Positions 43,500 through 51,666 of a DNA stretch of 64,000 nucleotides are shown in pieces. The notes beneath the pieces were generated by a model. The model had not been told where the DNA came from. It searched no databases and saw only the letters and a program-made list of their open reading frames with translations. The first letter of the stretch is position 1. Every line of letters starts with the position of its first letter. Made by a program: the position numbers and the translations under genes. The stretch comes from JAIVGV01 sp036389335. Its GTDB lineage: Bacteria; Acidobacteriota; Blastocatellia; Pyrinomonadales; Pyrinomonadaceae. The stretch lies in the NCBI GenBank assembly GCA_036389335.1, contig DASVQC010000089.1, positions 56,158 to 120,157 on the forward strand. Direction: 5' to 3'.

Positions 43500-44795
43500 G
43501 TGAAAAGATTGTTGAAGTGCGCCGCCTTAATCTCGGTCTTCGCCTGCGCGCTCGCGCACGCCTCGCTCGCGCAGACGCCGACGCCCGAGCCGTCGCCGAC
43601 GCCGGAGCCGAAGAAGAACAAGTTCGCCTCCGTCATCCGCGACGTGAAGCTGCGCGAGCGCAACTTCCCGGAACGTTCGACCCGCACGGCCATCGGGTTT
43701 GGCAGCCCGTACGTGAGCGCGGTCTTCCGCGGGATGCGTCAGGGCGCGGGCCAGACGCTCGGCGTCGAGTTTTCGACCGCCGACAAGATTCCCGCCGTCG
43801 AATTCCGCGCGACGGCGCAGGTCTCGACCAAGCTCTACCGCGTCTTCGAGGTCGAGGCTTACGTGCCCCACCTCGGCGACTCCAAGACGCACGCCGACAT
43901 CTGGTTCAACTACTCGCGCCGCACCGAGGACAACTTCTTCGGCATCGGCCCGCGCGTCAGCCGCGCGCTCGACACCAACTACTCGCTCGAAGAGCGCAGC
44001 TTCAACGCCGGCTTCTTCCGCGACTTCACGAAGTCGGCGCAGGCGGGCGTTTACCTGCGGCGGCGCAACTCGCGCGCCTTCCGCGGCGAGGACGACACGG
44101 AGGCCGCGGTCGATCTGCTCTTCTCCGGCAACCCGGCAGCCGCGCCCGCCTCGCGCTTCCTGCCCGGCCTCAACACGACCGCCGACATCTTCTCGGCGGG
44201 CGCTTACGCTTCCTACGACCGCCGCGACACCTCGCGCGGGCTCACGCGCGGCGGCTATCTCTACGGTCGCGTCGCCACCAACGACGGGCTGAGCCGCTCG
44301 ACCTTCTCCGACTTCGGCTGGTTCGAGACAGAGCTCGACGCCCGCGGCTACGTCCCGCTCGGCGGCGACAAGACTTCGCTCGCGCTACGCACTTACGCGT
44401 GGCTCAAAGACCCGCGCGGCGGGAGCCAGATTCCTTTCTACGACATGGCCTTCCTCGGCGGGCGCACCTACGTCCGCGGCTACGACAGCTACCGCTACTT
44501 CGGCAACAACCTCTTGATGTTCACGACCGAGATCAGGCAGACCGTCTGGTCGAAGTCGGAGCGCAGGGGCGTCGACGTGTTCGCCTTCGGCGACGCCGGG
44601 CAGGTGTGGGGCGACAACCGCTCGCAGACCGACGCGACCGTGCTCAGAAACGACCGTTTCAGTTCGTCGAACTGGCGCGCGTCGGTCGGCGGCGGCGCGC
44701 AGTACCGCTTCAGCCGCGCGTTCGCGCTCCGGGCCGAACTCGGGCACAGCAACGAGGGGAACAAGTTTTACCTCTCGTTCAGCCGCGGCTTCTGA
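43500..44795 (+). CDS. Omp85/BamA-TamA family outer-membrane barrel protein
   Basis: 431 residues. A signal peptide (LKCAALISVFACALAHASLA) and a Pro/Thr/Glu linker are followed directly by a 16-strand-type barrel with alternating residues (GVYLRRRNSRAFRGED, RRDTSRGLTRGGYLYGR), the Omp85 motif FLGGRTYVRGYDSY and a terminal Phe (YLSFSRGF). No POTRA repeats are evident, so it resembles short surface-antigen (D15) barrels rather than full BamA. GTG 43500 is preferred over ATG 43479 because GAGGGGG lies about 8 bases before it. Role: insertion or transport across the outer membrane, cargo unknown. Confidence 0.85.
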   Translation: MKRLLKCAALISVFACALAHASLAQTPTPEPSPTPEPKKNKFASVIRDVKLRERNFPERSTRTAIGFGSPYVSAVFRGMRQGAGQTLGVEFSTADKIPAVEFRATAQVSTKLYRVFEVEAYVPHLGDSKTHADIWFNYSRRTEDNFFGIGPRVSRALDTNYSLEERSFNAGFFRDFTKSAQAGVYLRRRNSRAFRGEDDTEAAVDLLFSGNPAAAPASRFLPGLNTTADIFSAGAYASYDRRDTSRGLTRGGYLYGRVATNDGLSRSTFSDFGWFETELDARGYVPLGGDKTSLALRTYAWLKDPRGGSQIPFYDMAFLGGRTYVRGYDSYRYFGNNLLMFTTEIRQTVWSKSERRGVDVFAFGDAGQVWGDNRSQTDATVLRNDRFSSSNWRASVGGGAQYRFSRAFALRAELGHSNEGNKFYLSFSRGF

Positions 44796-44868
44796 GCGGA
44801 GAAGAATATCTCACGGGGCGCGCGGGCGACTACGACCGTTCAAACTTAAACGCGGAAGGGAACTCCGG

Positions 44869-45114
44869 ATGGACGAACAGCGGATGACGGAACTCGCGCG
44901 CGCGGCGCTCGCCGAGTCGAAGCGCAACGACTGCGAGCTGACGGGCGTGAAGGCGGACGCTTCGGGCGCGTGGCGCGTCGAGCTGATGGACGTGATGCTC
45001 AAGCGCGAGCCCTTCGCGGTGCGCGTCGGCGCGGACGACGCGTCCTCGGACGAAGAGATCAAGGAAGCCGTCCGCCGCGCCGTCGCCGAGCACTACAGCG
45101 TCGAGAGCTACTGA
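44869..45114 (+). CDS. Small hypothetical protein
   Basis: 81 residues, acidic and probably cytoplasmic with helix-strand-helix character: MTELARAALAESKRNDCEL, WRVELMDVMLKREPFAVRV, DEEIKEAVRRAVAEHY. No signal or membrane segment. Codon use (strong G/C third positions) matches the neighbours and GGAAGGGA lies near ATG 44869, supporting a real gene. It follows the Omp85 gene by 73 bases on the same strand. I do not recognise a family. Confidence 0.65.
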   Translation: MDEQRMTELARAALAESKRNDCELTGVKADASGAWRVELMDVMLKREPFAVRVGADDASSDEEIKEAVRRAVAEHYSVESY

Positions 45115-45151
45115 CCGGCACGACCCTTACTTAAAATTGAGTCAGCCGACC

Positions 45152-45264
45152 GGAAGATTCACCGCGGAGGCGCGGGGATCGCGCAGAGTTAACGCGGAGA
45201 AGAATATATATTCCTCTGCGCCCCTCTGCGACTCCTCCGCGCCTCGGCGGTGAGTCTTTCTTCC
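45152..45264. repeat. Intergenic palindrome between convergent genes
   Basis: GAAGATTCACCGCGGAGG near 45153 pairs with GCCTCGGCGGTGAGTC near 45241, and inner blocks (GCGCAGAG/CTCTGCGC) pair too, around an AT-rich centre (ATATATAT). It belongs to the CACCRCRGAG palindrome group and may end transcription from both sides. Confidence 0.75.
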
Positions 45265-45290
45265 AACATCATAAGCCCTCACTTCAGCAG

Positions 45291-47903
45291 TCAAATGTCC
45301 GCGACCCGTCGCTCCAACTCTTTGGCGATCACGCCCGGCTCTTCGTCTTCGAATCTCACGGGCTCGCCGAACGTCAGCGTCACCTCGCCGGGCCGTGCCC
45401 AACGCCTCCCCTCGCGTTTGAGCTTGTAGAGACCGTCCAAGCGCACGGGGACGACCTCCGCGCCCAACTCCCTGACGAGCAGGCCCGCCCCCGACATGAA
45501 CGGGTTCATGCGCCCTTCACGGGCGCGCACGCCCTCCGGGAAGACGAGCACGTTAAAGCCCCGATCCAGAGCCTCGCCCGCGAAGGCGAAGCTGCGCCGG
45601 AAGCCGCTCCGCTTCGGCAGCGGGAAGACGTTGAAGAACAGGACGACGAGCACGTACTGCGCGAGCCCCAGAAGCCGCACGAAGGGCGTCGTGCCCGGCG
45701 GCGCGTGCCTCCATTCGCGCAGCAGCTCGCCGTCCATCGCGATTGCGAGTCGGCGCGCGCGCGCGCCGGGCAGCGCGGCCAGCACGAGGGCCTGATCGGC
45801 TCGGGTCACGTGGTTGGCGACGAACAGGGCGGGGCCGTCACCGGCCCGCGCGAGGCGTTCGCGCCCCGCGACGCGCATGGGGCACAGCAGGCGCACGAGA
45901 GGGATGACGACGAGGTAGAGCAGCACGACCCTGATCCACGTCGCGGGGAAGCGGCGCGCCCAGCGCGCGTAAGGGTACGGCGCGAACGCTTCCGGGGCGA
46001 CGACCGTCTCGCCCGCCGCTTCGACGCGCGCACTGTCGGCGCTCCCGGCGTCCGGAGTTTGTCGCGCGCCCTGACGGATCAACCTCCGCACGTCGCCGAG
46101 CGTGGTGGCGGCGGTGAAGGCGGCCTCGTCGATCTCGATCTGGAAGCGGTCTTCGAGCGCGCCGAGCAGCTCGACGCGACCGAGCGAGTCGAGCTTGAGG
46201 TCGGTCGTCAAATTCGCCGCGGGCGAGAGTCGCGCCGCGGCGTCGCCCCCGCCGACGCGCGCCACGATCTCGGCGAGCGCGTCCGCCGCGGGGGGCGCGC
46301 CGCCACCCTCCGCCGCGCCGAGACGCGCCGCGGCGACGGCGGCGACCTCGCGCCGGATGATCTTCTGCGTCGCCGTGCGCGGCAGGTCGGGCTCGTGCCA
46401 GACGAGCCAGCGGCGAACCTGCTGGTGGCGCGCGAGTCGTTCGTTGGCGCTCCTGACGATCTCTTCGGCGCGCGCGCTCTCGTCGCGCAGGGCGAGCACG
46501 GCGACCGCCTCTTCGCCCCGCGCGCCAGCGACGCCGACCACGGCGCTGGCGCGCACCTCCGGTTGTTTGTTCAGCTCCGCCTCGACGTCTTCCGGGTAGA
46601 CGTTGAGCCCCGCCGCGGTGACGATCACGTCCTTCTTGCGGCCCTTGAAGTAGAGCTTCCCGGCGGCGTCCACCTCCGCCACGTCGCCCGTGCGGAGCCA
46701 GCCGCCCGCGTCGTTCGCAGGTCGCAGCGCGCCGCCGTCCCAGTAGCCGGGCGAGACGTTCGCGCCGCGCACCTCGATCTCTCCGCCCTCGCCGAGCCTA
46801 ATCTCCTGGCCCGGCAGGGCGCGACCGATTGAGCCGCGGGCCGACTTGAAAGGGTGGTTGACGCTGACAAGCGAGGCCGTCTCCGTCATGCCGTAGCCTT
46901 GCACGACGCCGTAGCCGAGCCTGCGCCAGAACGTCTCCGCCCCCTCTTCGAGCGTCGCGCCGCCGACGACGAAGGCCCAGAACTTCCAACCCAGCGCGCG
47001 GTGGACGCGGCGGAACGCCCACCAGCGCCGGAGCGTGCCCCACGCCTCCGCGTCTTCTAACGCGCGGCGAAACAGATCGAGCCTGCCGCGCGTTTCGTGT
47101 TCGCGCTCGAACTTCTCGCGCAGCGTGTCGAGCAGGCGCGGCACGGCGACGACGACCGAGATGCGCCCGCGCTTCACCGCCTCGACGATCTCGGCGGGCT
47201 TGAGCGTCTCGGCGAAGAAGACCTCGCCGCCGACGAGCTGCGGGACGAAGATGCCCATGAACTGCCCGAAGACGTGGCTGAGCGGCACGAGGTTCAAAAA
47301 GCGCAGCGGGTGAACCAGCCGCTCCCACTTCAGGTACTTTTTGATCTCGCGTTCGAGCGGCGCGAGGTTCGCGAGCAGGTTGCCGTGCGTGAGCACGACG
47401 CCCTTCGGCTCGGCGGTCGTGCCCGACGTGTAGATGATCTCGACGATGTCATCTTCGCCCGCGGCGGTCGCCTCGTAACCCGTCGCGGGGTGGCGCGCGA
47501 CCGCCTCGCAGAGCCGCGGCAACGCGACGCGCGGCAACGACGGCAAAATTTTCTCCGCGCCGACTGCGCCGTGGAATAAGAGCTTCGCGCCGACCTGCGA
47601 CTGGACGCGCGAGACGAAGTCGGGGGCCGACGCCGCGTCGAGCGGGACGACGATGGCGCCCCGCAGCGCGCAGCCGAAGAACGCCGCGACCCATTCGGGG
47701 CTGTTCTCCGCCCAGACGAGCACGCGGTCGCCGCGCCCCACGCCGCGCGCCTCAAGCTCGCGGGCGGTCTGGTTGGCGACCCCGGCGAGCCGCGCGTAAG
47801 TCCATCGCACCACACGGAGCCCGCGCCGGTGCGCGAGGGCCGTCTCGCCGCCGCGCGCGGCGCAGTCCGAGAGGAAGCCGAGGATGTTGGCGCGTTCCGT
47901 CAT
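45291..47903 (-). CDS. Acyl-AMP ligase / acyl carrier / PlsC acyltransferase fusion
   Basis: 870 residues. Residues 1-520 are an AMP-dependent ligase: EIIYTSGTTAEPKGV (P-loop-like), VQGYGMTETASLVS, GGWLRTGDVAEVD and KIIRREVA near the end. Residues 545-620 are an acyl-carrier domain with the phosphopantetheine Ser in LKLDSLGRVELL. After a membrane-near helix (RVVLLYLVVIPLVRLL) comes a PlsC/glycerolipid acyltransferase with NHVTRAD (HX4D) and FPEGVRAREG. The protein would activate a fatty acid, load it on its own carrier and transfer it to a lipid, like Aas-type enzymes that recycle lysophospholipids but with an added ACP. Start ATG 47903. Monocistronic. Confidence 0.9.
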   Translation of the reverse strand: MTERANILGFLSDCAARGGETALAHRRGLRVVRWTYARLAGVANQTARELEARGVGRGDRVLVWAENSPEWVAAFFGCALRGAIVVPLDAASAPDFVSRVQSQVGAKLLFHGAVGAEKILPSLPRVALPRLCEAVARHPATGYEATAAGEDDIVEIIYTSGTTAEPKGVVLTHGNLLANLAPLEREIKKYLKWERLVHPLRFLNLVPLSHVFGQFMGIFVPQLVGGEVFFAETLKPAEIVEAVKRGRISVVVAVPRLLDTLREKFEREHETRGRLDLFRRALEDAEAWGTLRRWWAFRRVHRALGWKFWAFVVGGATLEEGAETFWRRLGYGVVQGYGMTETASLVSVNHPFKSARGSIGRALPGQEIRLGEGGEIEVRGANVSPGYWDGGALRPANDAGGWLRTGDVAEVDAAGKLYFKGRKKDVIVTAAGLNVYPEDVEAELNKQPEVRASAVVGVAGARGEEAVAVLALRDESARAEEIVRSANERLARHQQVRRWLVWHEPDLPRTATQKIIRREVAAVAAARLGAAEGGGAPPAADALAEIVARVGGGDAAARLSPAANLTTDLKLDSLGRVELLGALEDRFQIEIDEAAFTAATTLGDVRRLIRQGARQTPDAGSADSARVEAAGETVVAPEAFAPYPYARWARRFPATWIRVVLLYLVVIPLVRLLCPMRVAGRERLARAGDGPALFVANHVTRADQALVLAALPGARARRLAIAMDGELLREWRHAPPGTTPFVRLLGLAQYVLVVLFFNVFPLPKRSGFRRSFAFAGEALDRGFNVLVFPEGVRAREGRMNPFMSGAGLLVRELGAEVVPVRLDGLYKLKREGRRWARPGEVTLTFGEPVRFEDEEPGVIAKELERRVADI

Positions 47904-48035
47904 AGCATAGTCGGCGGTGAGGCCCGGCGCTGATTTTGTGCGGCGGCCACGCGTTTCGGCAAACCCCTGTGACGCTTTTTCAAGTGTGCGCCCTCGCTGA
48001 CGAAGGATGGAAGTTCCGGTGCGCGGCGGGAATAG

Positions 48036-48131
48036 GATTCACCACAGAGGCACAGAGGGCACGGAGGCGGCACAGAGTTTATGAATCTTCTCTGTGCGTC
48101 CTCCGTGCCCTCTGTGCCTCTGTGGTGAGTC
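48036..48131. repeat. Intergenic palindrome, 42-bp arms
   Basis: Arms 48036-48077 and 48090-48131 match at 39 of 42 positions around a 12-base loop. Motifs ACCACAGAGGCACAGAG link it to the copies at 30.7, 43.3 and 45.2 kb. Unlike those it lies between divergent genes (47904-48246), so it cannot be explained simply as a terminator. Confidence 0.88.
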
Positions 48132-48246
48132 TGAGAGCCTCTGACAAAACTTCTCGCCGCACATTTCGTAAACAACACTCGATCCTGTGTCAGAATCTCT
48201 TTGCGGACGACTCTCTGTGAACAACCTTTCCGAATCTGAAGTGGCG

Positions 48247-49656
48247 ATGGCGGAGCGCGCGCGGGCGGGCGGCGGCCTGTGGGCGACCGTGCGTCAGGCC
48301 GTGGCGGGCTCCTCGCTGCAGGACTACACGCAGGGCGGCATCGGGCGCGCGATCTTTCTGCTCGCCGTGCCGATGGTGTTGGAGATGCTGATGGAGTCGC
48401 TCTTCGGCATCGTCAACGCCTTCTGGGTCTCGCGCCTCGGGCAGGACGCGCTCGCGACCGTGGGCCTCACCGAGTCGATGCTGACGGTCGTCTTCTCGAT
48501 CTGCATCGGCCTCAGCATGGGCACGACGGCGACGGTCGCGCGGCGTGTCGGCGAGAAGAGTTTAGAGGCGGCGGGCGAGGCGGCGGCGCAGTCTATCGTC
48601 CTCGGCGTCGTCGTCTCGGTCTTGATGGGCGCGGTCGGCTTCGCCTTCGCGCCGCAACTCCTGCGCGCGATGGGCGCGTCCGAGTCCGTCGTCGCGACGG
48701 GCGCGGGCTACCCGCGGATCATCTACGGCTCGAACGTCGTGATCATGCTGCTCTTCCTCAACAACGCGATCCTGCGCGGGTCGGGCGACGCCTCGCTCGC
48801 GATGCGCGCGCTGTGGCTGGGGAACCTGATCAACCTCGTCCTCGATCCGTGCTTCATCTTCGGGCTGGCCTTCTTCCCGCGCCTCGGCGTCGCGGGCTCG
48901 GCGGTGGCGACCACCATCGGGCGCGGCACGGCGGTGCTGTTCCAGCTCTGGGTGATGACGCGCGGCACTTCGCGCGTCCCCATCCGCCTCGAACAGTTCC
49001 GGCCCAACTTCCCCCTGATGGGGCGGATCGTGCGCATCTCCACGGGCGGGATGCTTCAGTTCTTGATCGGGACGGCGAGCTGGATCGCCATCGTGCGGAT
49101 CGTCTCCGTGTTCGGGAGCGCGGCGGTGGCGGGCTACACGGTGGCGGTGCGGATCATCGTCGTCGCCCTCCTGCCCTCGTGGGGGATGTCGAACGCGGCG
49201 GCGACGCTGGTGGGTCAGAACTTGGGGGCGGGCAAGCCGGAGCGCGCGGAGAAGTCGGTCTACAAGACGGGCTTCGTCAACATGTTCTTCCTCGCGGGCG
49301 TGACGCTCGTCTTCCTGCTCTCCGCCGAACGCCTCGTCGGATTCTTCACGACCGACCCGGCGATCCTGCCCTACGGCGTCGACTGCCTGCGCGTCATCTC
49401 TTACGGCTACGTCTTCTACGCGTGGGGCATGGTCGTCTCGCAGTCGTTCAACGGGGCTGGCGACACCTACACGCCGACGCTCCTCAACCTCTTCTGCTTC
49501 TGGCTCTTCCAGATACCGCTCGCCTACTTCCTCGGGCGGCACACGCAGCTCGGCGTGCGCGGCGTCTTCATGGCGCTCACGCTCGCGCAGTCGCTGCTCG
49601 CCGTCTTGAGCGTCGCCGTCTTCCGCATGGGCCGCTGGAAGACGAAGAAAGTTTGA
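48247..49656 (+). CDS. MATE family efflux transporter
   Basis: About 469 residues with twelve hydrophobic segments in two similar halves. Family sequence includes AIFLLAVPMVLEMLMESLFG, LATVGLTESMLTVVF, LNNAILRGSGDASLAM, WGMSNAAATLVGQNLGAGKP and VVSQSFNGAGDTYTPT. MATE proteins export cationic or other compounds using Na+ or H+. The start is uncertain: ATG 48247 is given; GTG 48217 or GTG 48187 would add 10 or 20 residues, and none has a clear Shine-Dalgarno. The 48036-48131 palindrome lies in its upstream region. Confidence 0.92.
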   Translation: MAERARAGGGLWATVRQAVAGSSLQDYTQGGIGRAIFLLAVPMVLEMLMESLFGIVNAFWVSRLGQDALATVGLTESMLTVVFSICIGLSMGTTATVARRVGEKSLEAAGEAAAQSIVLGVVVSVLMGAVGFAFAPQLLRAMGASESVVATGAGYPRIIYGSNVVIMLLFLNNAILRGSGDASLAMRALWLGNLINLVLDPCFIFGLAFFPRLGVAGSAVATTIGRGTAVLFQLWVMTRGTSRVPIRLEQFRPNFPLMGRIVRISTGGMLQFLIGTASWIAIVRIVSVFGSAAVAGYTVAVRIIVVALLPSWGMSNAAATLVGQNLGAGKPERAEKSVYKTGFVNMFFLAGVTLVFLLSAERLVGFFTTDPAILPYGVDCLRVISYGYVFYAWGMVVSQSFNGAGDTYTPTLLNLFCFWLFQIPLAYFLGRHTQLGVRGVFMALTLAQSLLAVLSVAVFRMGRWKTKKV

Positions 49657-49708
49657 GCCGCGCCCGCCGCGCCCCCCGACCCGCCCGCGCCGCGCCAGCC
49701 GAAGACGG

Positions 49709-50123
49709 TCAACGGATGCAGCCCGGCGTCAGTGGCTCGTCGTCGCAGAGCGGTTTCGGATCGACCCCGTTGTGCTCCAGAACGATCGCCAACCCGACGA
49801 TCACCACCACGATGACGACCGCCAGAGCGACGTGCTTGTTGTTAAAGCCCGACTTCGGGTTCGATTGCGCGCGCACCTTCACCTTCTCAAGCCGCACCGC
49901 GCTCTCCGCCGCGCGCGTGTCGGCTCTGGCGTTCGCCACCTCCGCGGCGAAACGCGCCTTCAGATCGCGCCCCGGCGCTGCCGCCTCGGCCCCCGCGGCC
50001 GGCCCGCCCGCGGCCTGCTCGCCCGCGGCTGTCCGGCCCGAGGTCTGGGCGAGCGCCGCGGGCCGCGCGAGCGTCAACATCAAGGACGCGCTGATCACGA
50101 AAGAGGCAACTGCTTTCATCATC
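49709..50123 (-). CDS. Small secreted or membrane hypothetical protein
   Basis: 137 residues from ATG 50123 (MMKAVASFVISASLML, signal peptide to about residue 25), where GGGGAAGGA lies about 4 bases upstream. An Ala/Gly-rich stretch, an amphipathic helix (RFAAEVANARADTRAAESAV) and a transmembrane helix (HVALAVVIVVVIVGLAIVL, about 100-118) follow, then a short tail with two Cys (LCDDEPLTPGC) that might form a disulfide. No family recognised. The longer frame to 50449 is Arg/His-rich shadow. It may be co-transcribed with the M20 peptidase upstream. Confidence 0.7.
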
Positions 50124-50229
50124 GTCCTTCCCCCTTCACCTGTTCTCATGCGGCGGGGTGCTCGTGGGCCGCGAGCCGGGCAACTTCCGTCCGCGGGCCG
50201 GAGCGTTTCGGAACCGACCGCCTGCGCGC

Positions 50230-51666
50230 TCACCGCCCCAGCGCGAAAGCCTTCGCCAGCTCGTAGAGAAACTCCTGCGACTCGTAGAGCGACTTGACGC
50301 TGATGCGCTCGTCGCGACCGTGGGCGCGGTTGTCGTCGATGTCGCCGAAGACGCCGGAGACGCCGTAGACGGGGATGCCGACTTGCCGGAAGTAGAGGCT
50401 GTCGGTCGCGCCCGTGCCCATCAGCGGCACGACCGGCGTGCCGCGCCACAGACGCTCCGTCACGCGCTCGATGGGCTGCATGACTTGGGCCGAGAGCGGC
50501 GAGGGCGGGCTCGCCTTGAACTCGCCGACGGGCGTGATCTTCACCCCGGCGTCGGCGACCACGCGCACGAGCGCCGCCTGCACCTGCGCGGCGCTCTCCT
50601 GCGGGAGGATGCGGCAGTTGACGAGGGCGCGGGCCGTCTGCGGGAGGGCGTTGTCGGCGTGGCCCCCTTCGAGGCGCGTGGCGACGCAGGTCGTGCGCAT
50701 GAGGGCGTTGTAGTAGGGCGCTTCGGAGAGGCTTTTGACCGCCGCCGGGTCGGGCGGGCTGGCGGCGACCGCCTTCATGTCCGCGGCGAGCTGCCCCGTC
50801 TCGATCTTCGACATCCGCTCGAAGTAGGCGCGCGTCACCTCGTTCAAATTCAGCGGGAACTCGTGCGACGCGATGCGGGTGAGCGCGGCGGCGAGCTGGT
50901 AGATGGCGTTGTCCTTGCGGGGCTGCGAAGAGTGGCCGCCGCGGTTCGTCGTTTCGAGGCGGAAGCTCTGGAAGACTTTTTCGCTCGCCTGCACGCCGTT
51001 CAAAAGACGCTGGCCCTTCTTCAACTGGCCGCTCCCGCCCTCGTTGATCCCGAACTCGGCGTCGACGAGCGCGCGGTGGTTCTTGATCAGGAAGTCCGCG
51101 CCGTTGAAGTCGCCGCCCTCCTCGTCGGCGGTGAGCGCGACGATGATGTCGCGCTCCGGCCTGTACCCCTCCTGACGCATGCGGATCAGGTTGGTGACGA
51201 AGATGGCCGCCATCGCCTTGTCGTCGGTCGTGCCGCGCCCGTAGAGGTAGCCCTCCTGCTCGGTGAGCTTGAAGGGATCGGTCGACCAGTCCTCTCTACG
51301 AGCCTCGACCACGTCGAGGTGCGCGAGCAGGAGCAGGGGCTTCTTCGCGCCCGTCCCGCGCAGCCGCGCGACGAGGTTGCCCTTCTTCGCGTTGCCCGCG
51401 GGGACGAGGACTTTCACGTCCTCGTCGGGGAAGCCCGCCGCGCGCAGCCGCGCCGCCATCGCCTCGGCGGCGCGCGTGCAGTCGCCCGCCGAGTCGGTCG
51501 TGTTCGTCTCGACCAGCTCTTTGTAGACGTCGCGCAGGAGCGCCCGGTGCGGATCGTCCGCCGCCTGCCGCGCGACGAGCGTGCGCGCGGGCGCGAGGAA
51601 CGTGCAGGCGAGCGACGCGGCGAGGGCGGCGCGCGCGAGGGGTTTAAGCGAGGTGAGGGCGCGCAT
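50230..51666 (-). CDS. Secreted M20-family metallopeptidase
   Basis: 478 residues with an N-terminal signal (LARAALAASLACTFLA). Zinc-site motifs are in order: LLLLAHLDVVEA, GYLYGRGTTDDKAMAA (bridging Asp), IVALTADEEGGDF (catalytic and metal Glu) and NRAHGRDERI (final His). A dimerisation domain (about 210-330, NRGGHSSQP) lies between. M20 enzymes cleave C-terminal residues or dipeptides. Its ATG shares one base with the stop of the upstream VPS10-type gene (TGATG), so the two are translationally coupled and probably work together on extracytoplasmic peptides. Confidence 0.92.
   Translation of the reverse strand: MRALTSLKPLARAALAASLACTFLAPARTLVARQAADDPHRALLRDVYKELVETNTTDSAGDCTRAAEAMAARLRAAGFPDEDVKVLVPAGNAKKGNLVARLRGTGAKKPLLLLAHLDVVEARREDWSTDPFKLTEQEGYLYGRGTTDDKAMAAIFVTNLIRMRQEGYRPERDIIVALTADEEGGDFNGADFLIKNHRALVDAEFGINEGGSGQLKKGQRLLNGVQASEKVFQSFRLETTNRGGHSSQPRKDNAIYQLAAALTRIASHEFPLNLNEVTRAYFERMSKIETGQLAADMKAVAASPPDPAAVKSLSEAPYYNALMRTTCVATRLEGGHADNALPQTARALVNCRILPQESAAQVQAALVRVVADAGVKITPVGEFKASPPSPLSAQVMQPIERVTERLWRGTPVVPLMGTGATDSLYFRQVGIPVYGVSGVFGDIDDNRAHGRDERISVKSLYESQEFLYELAKAFALGR

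Noticed and set aside
30718..48131. CRISPR or tRNA-like reading of the CACCACAGAG repeats
   Set aside because: Copies are dispersed inverted repeats in separate intergenic gaps, not regularly spaced direct repeats, and no tRNA cloverleaf can be drawn.
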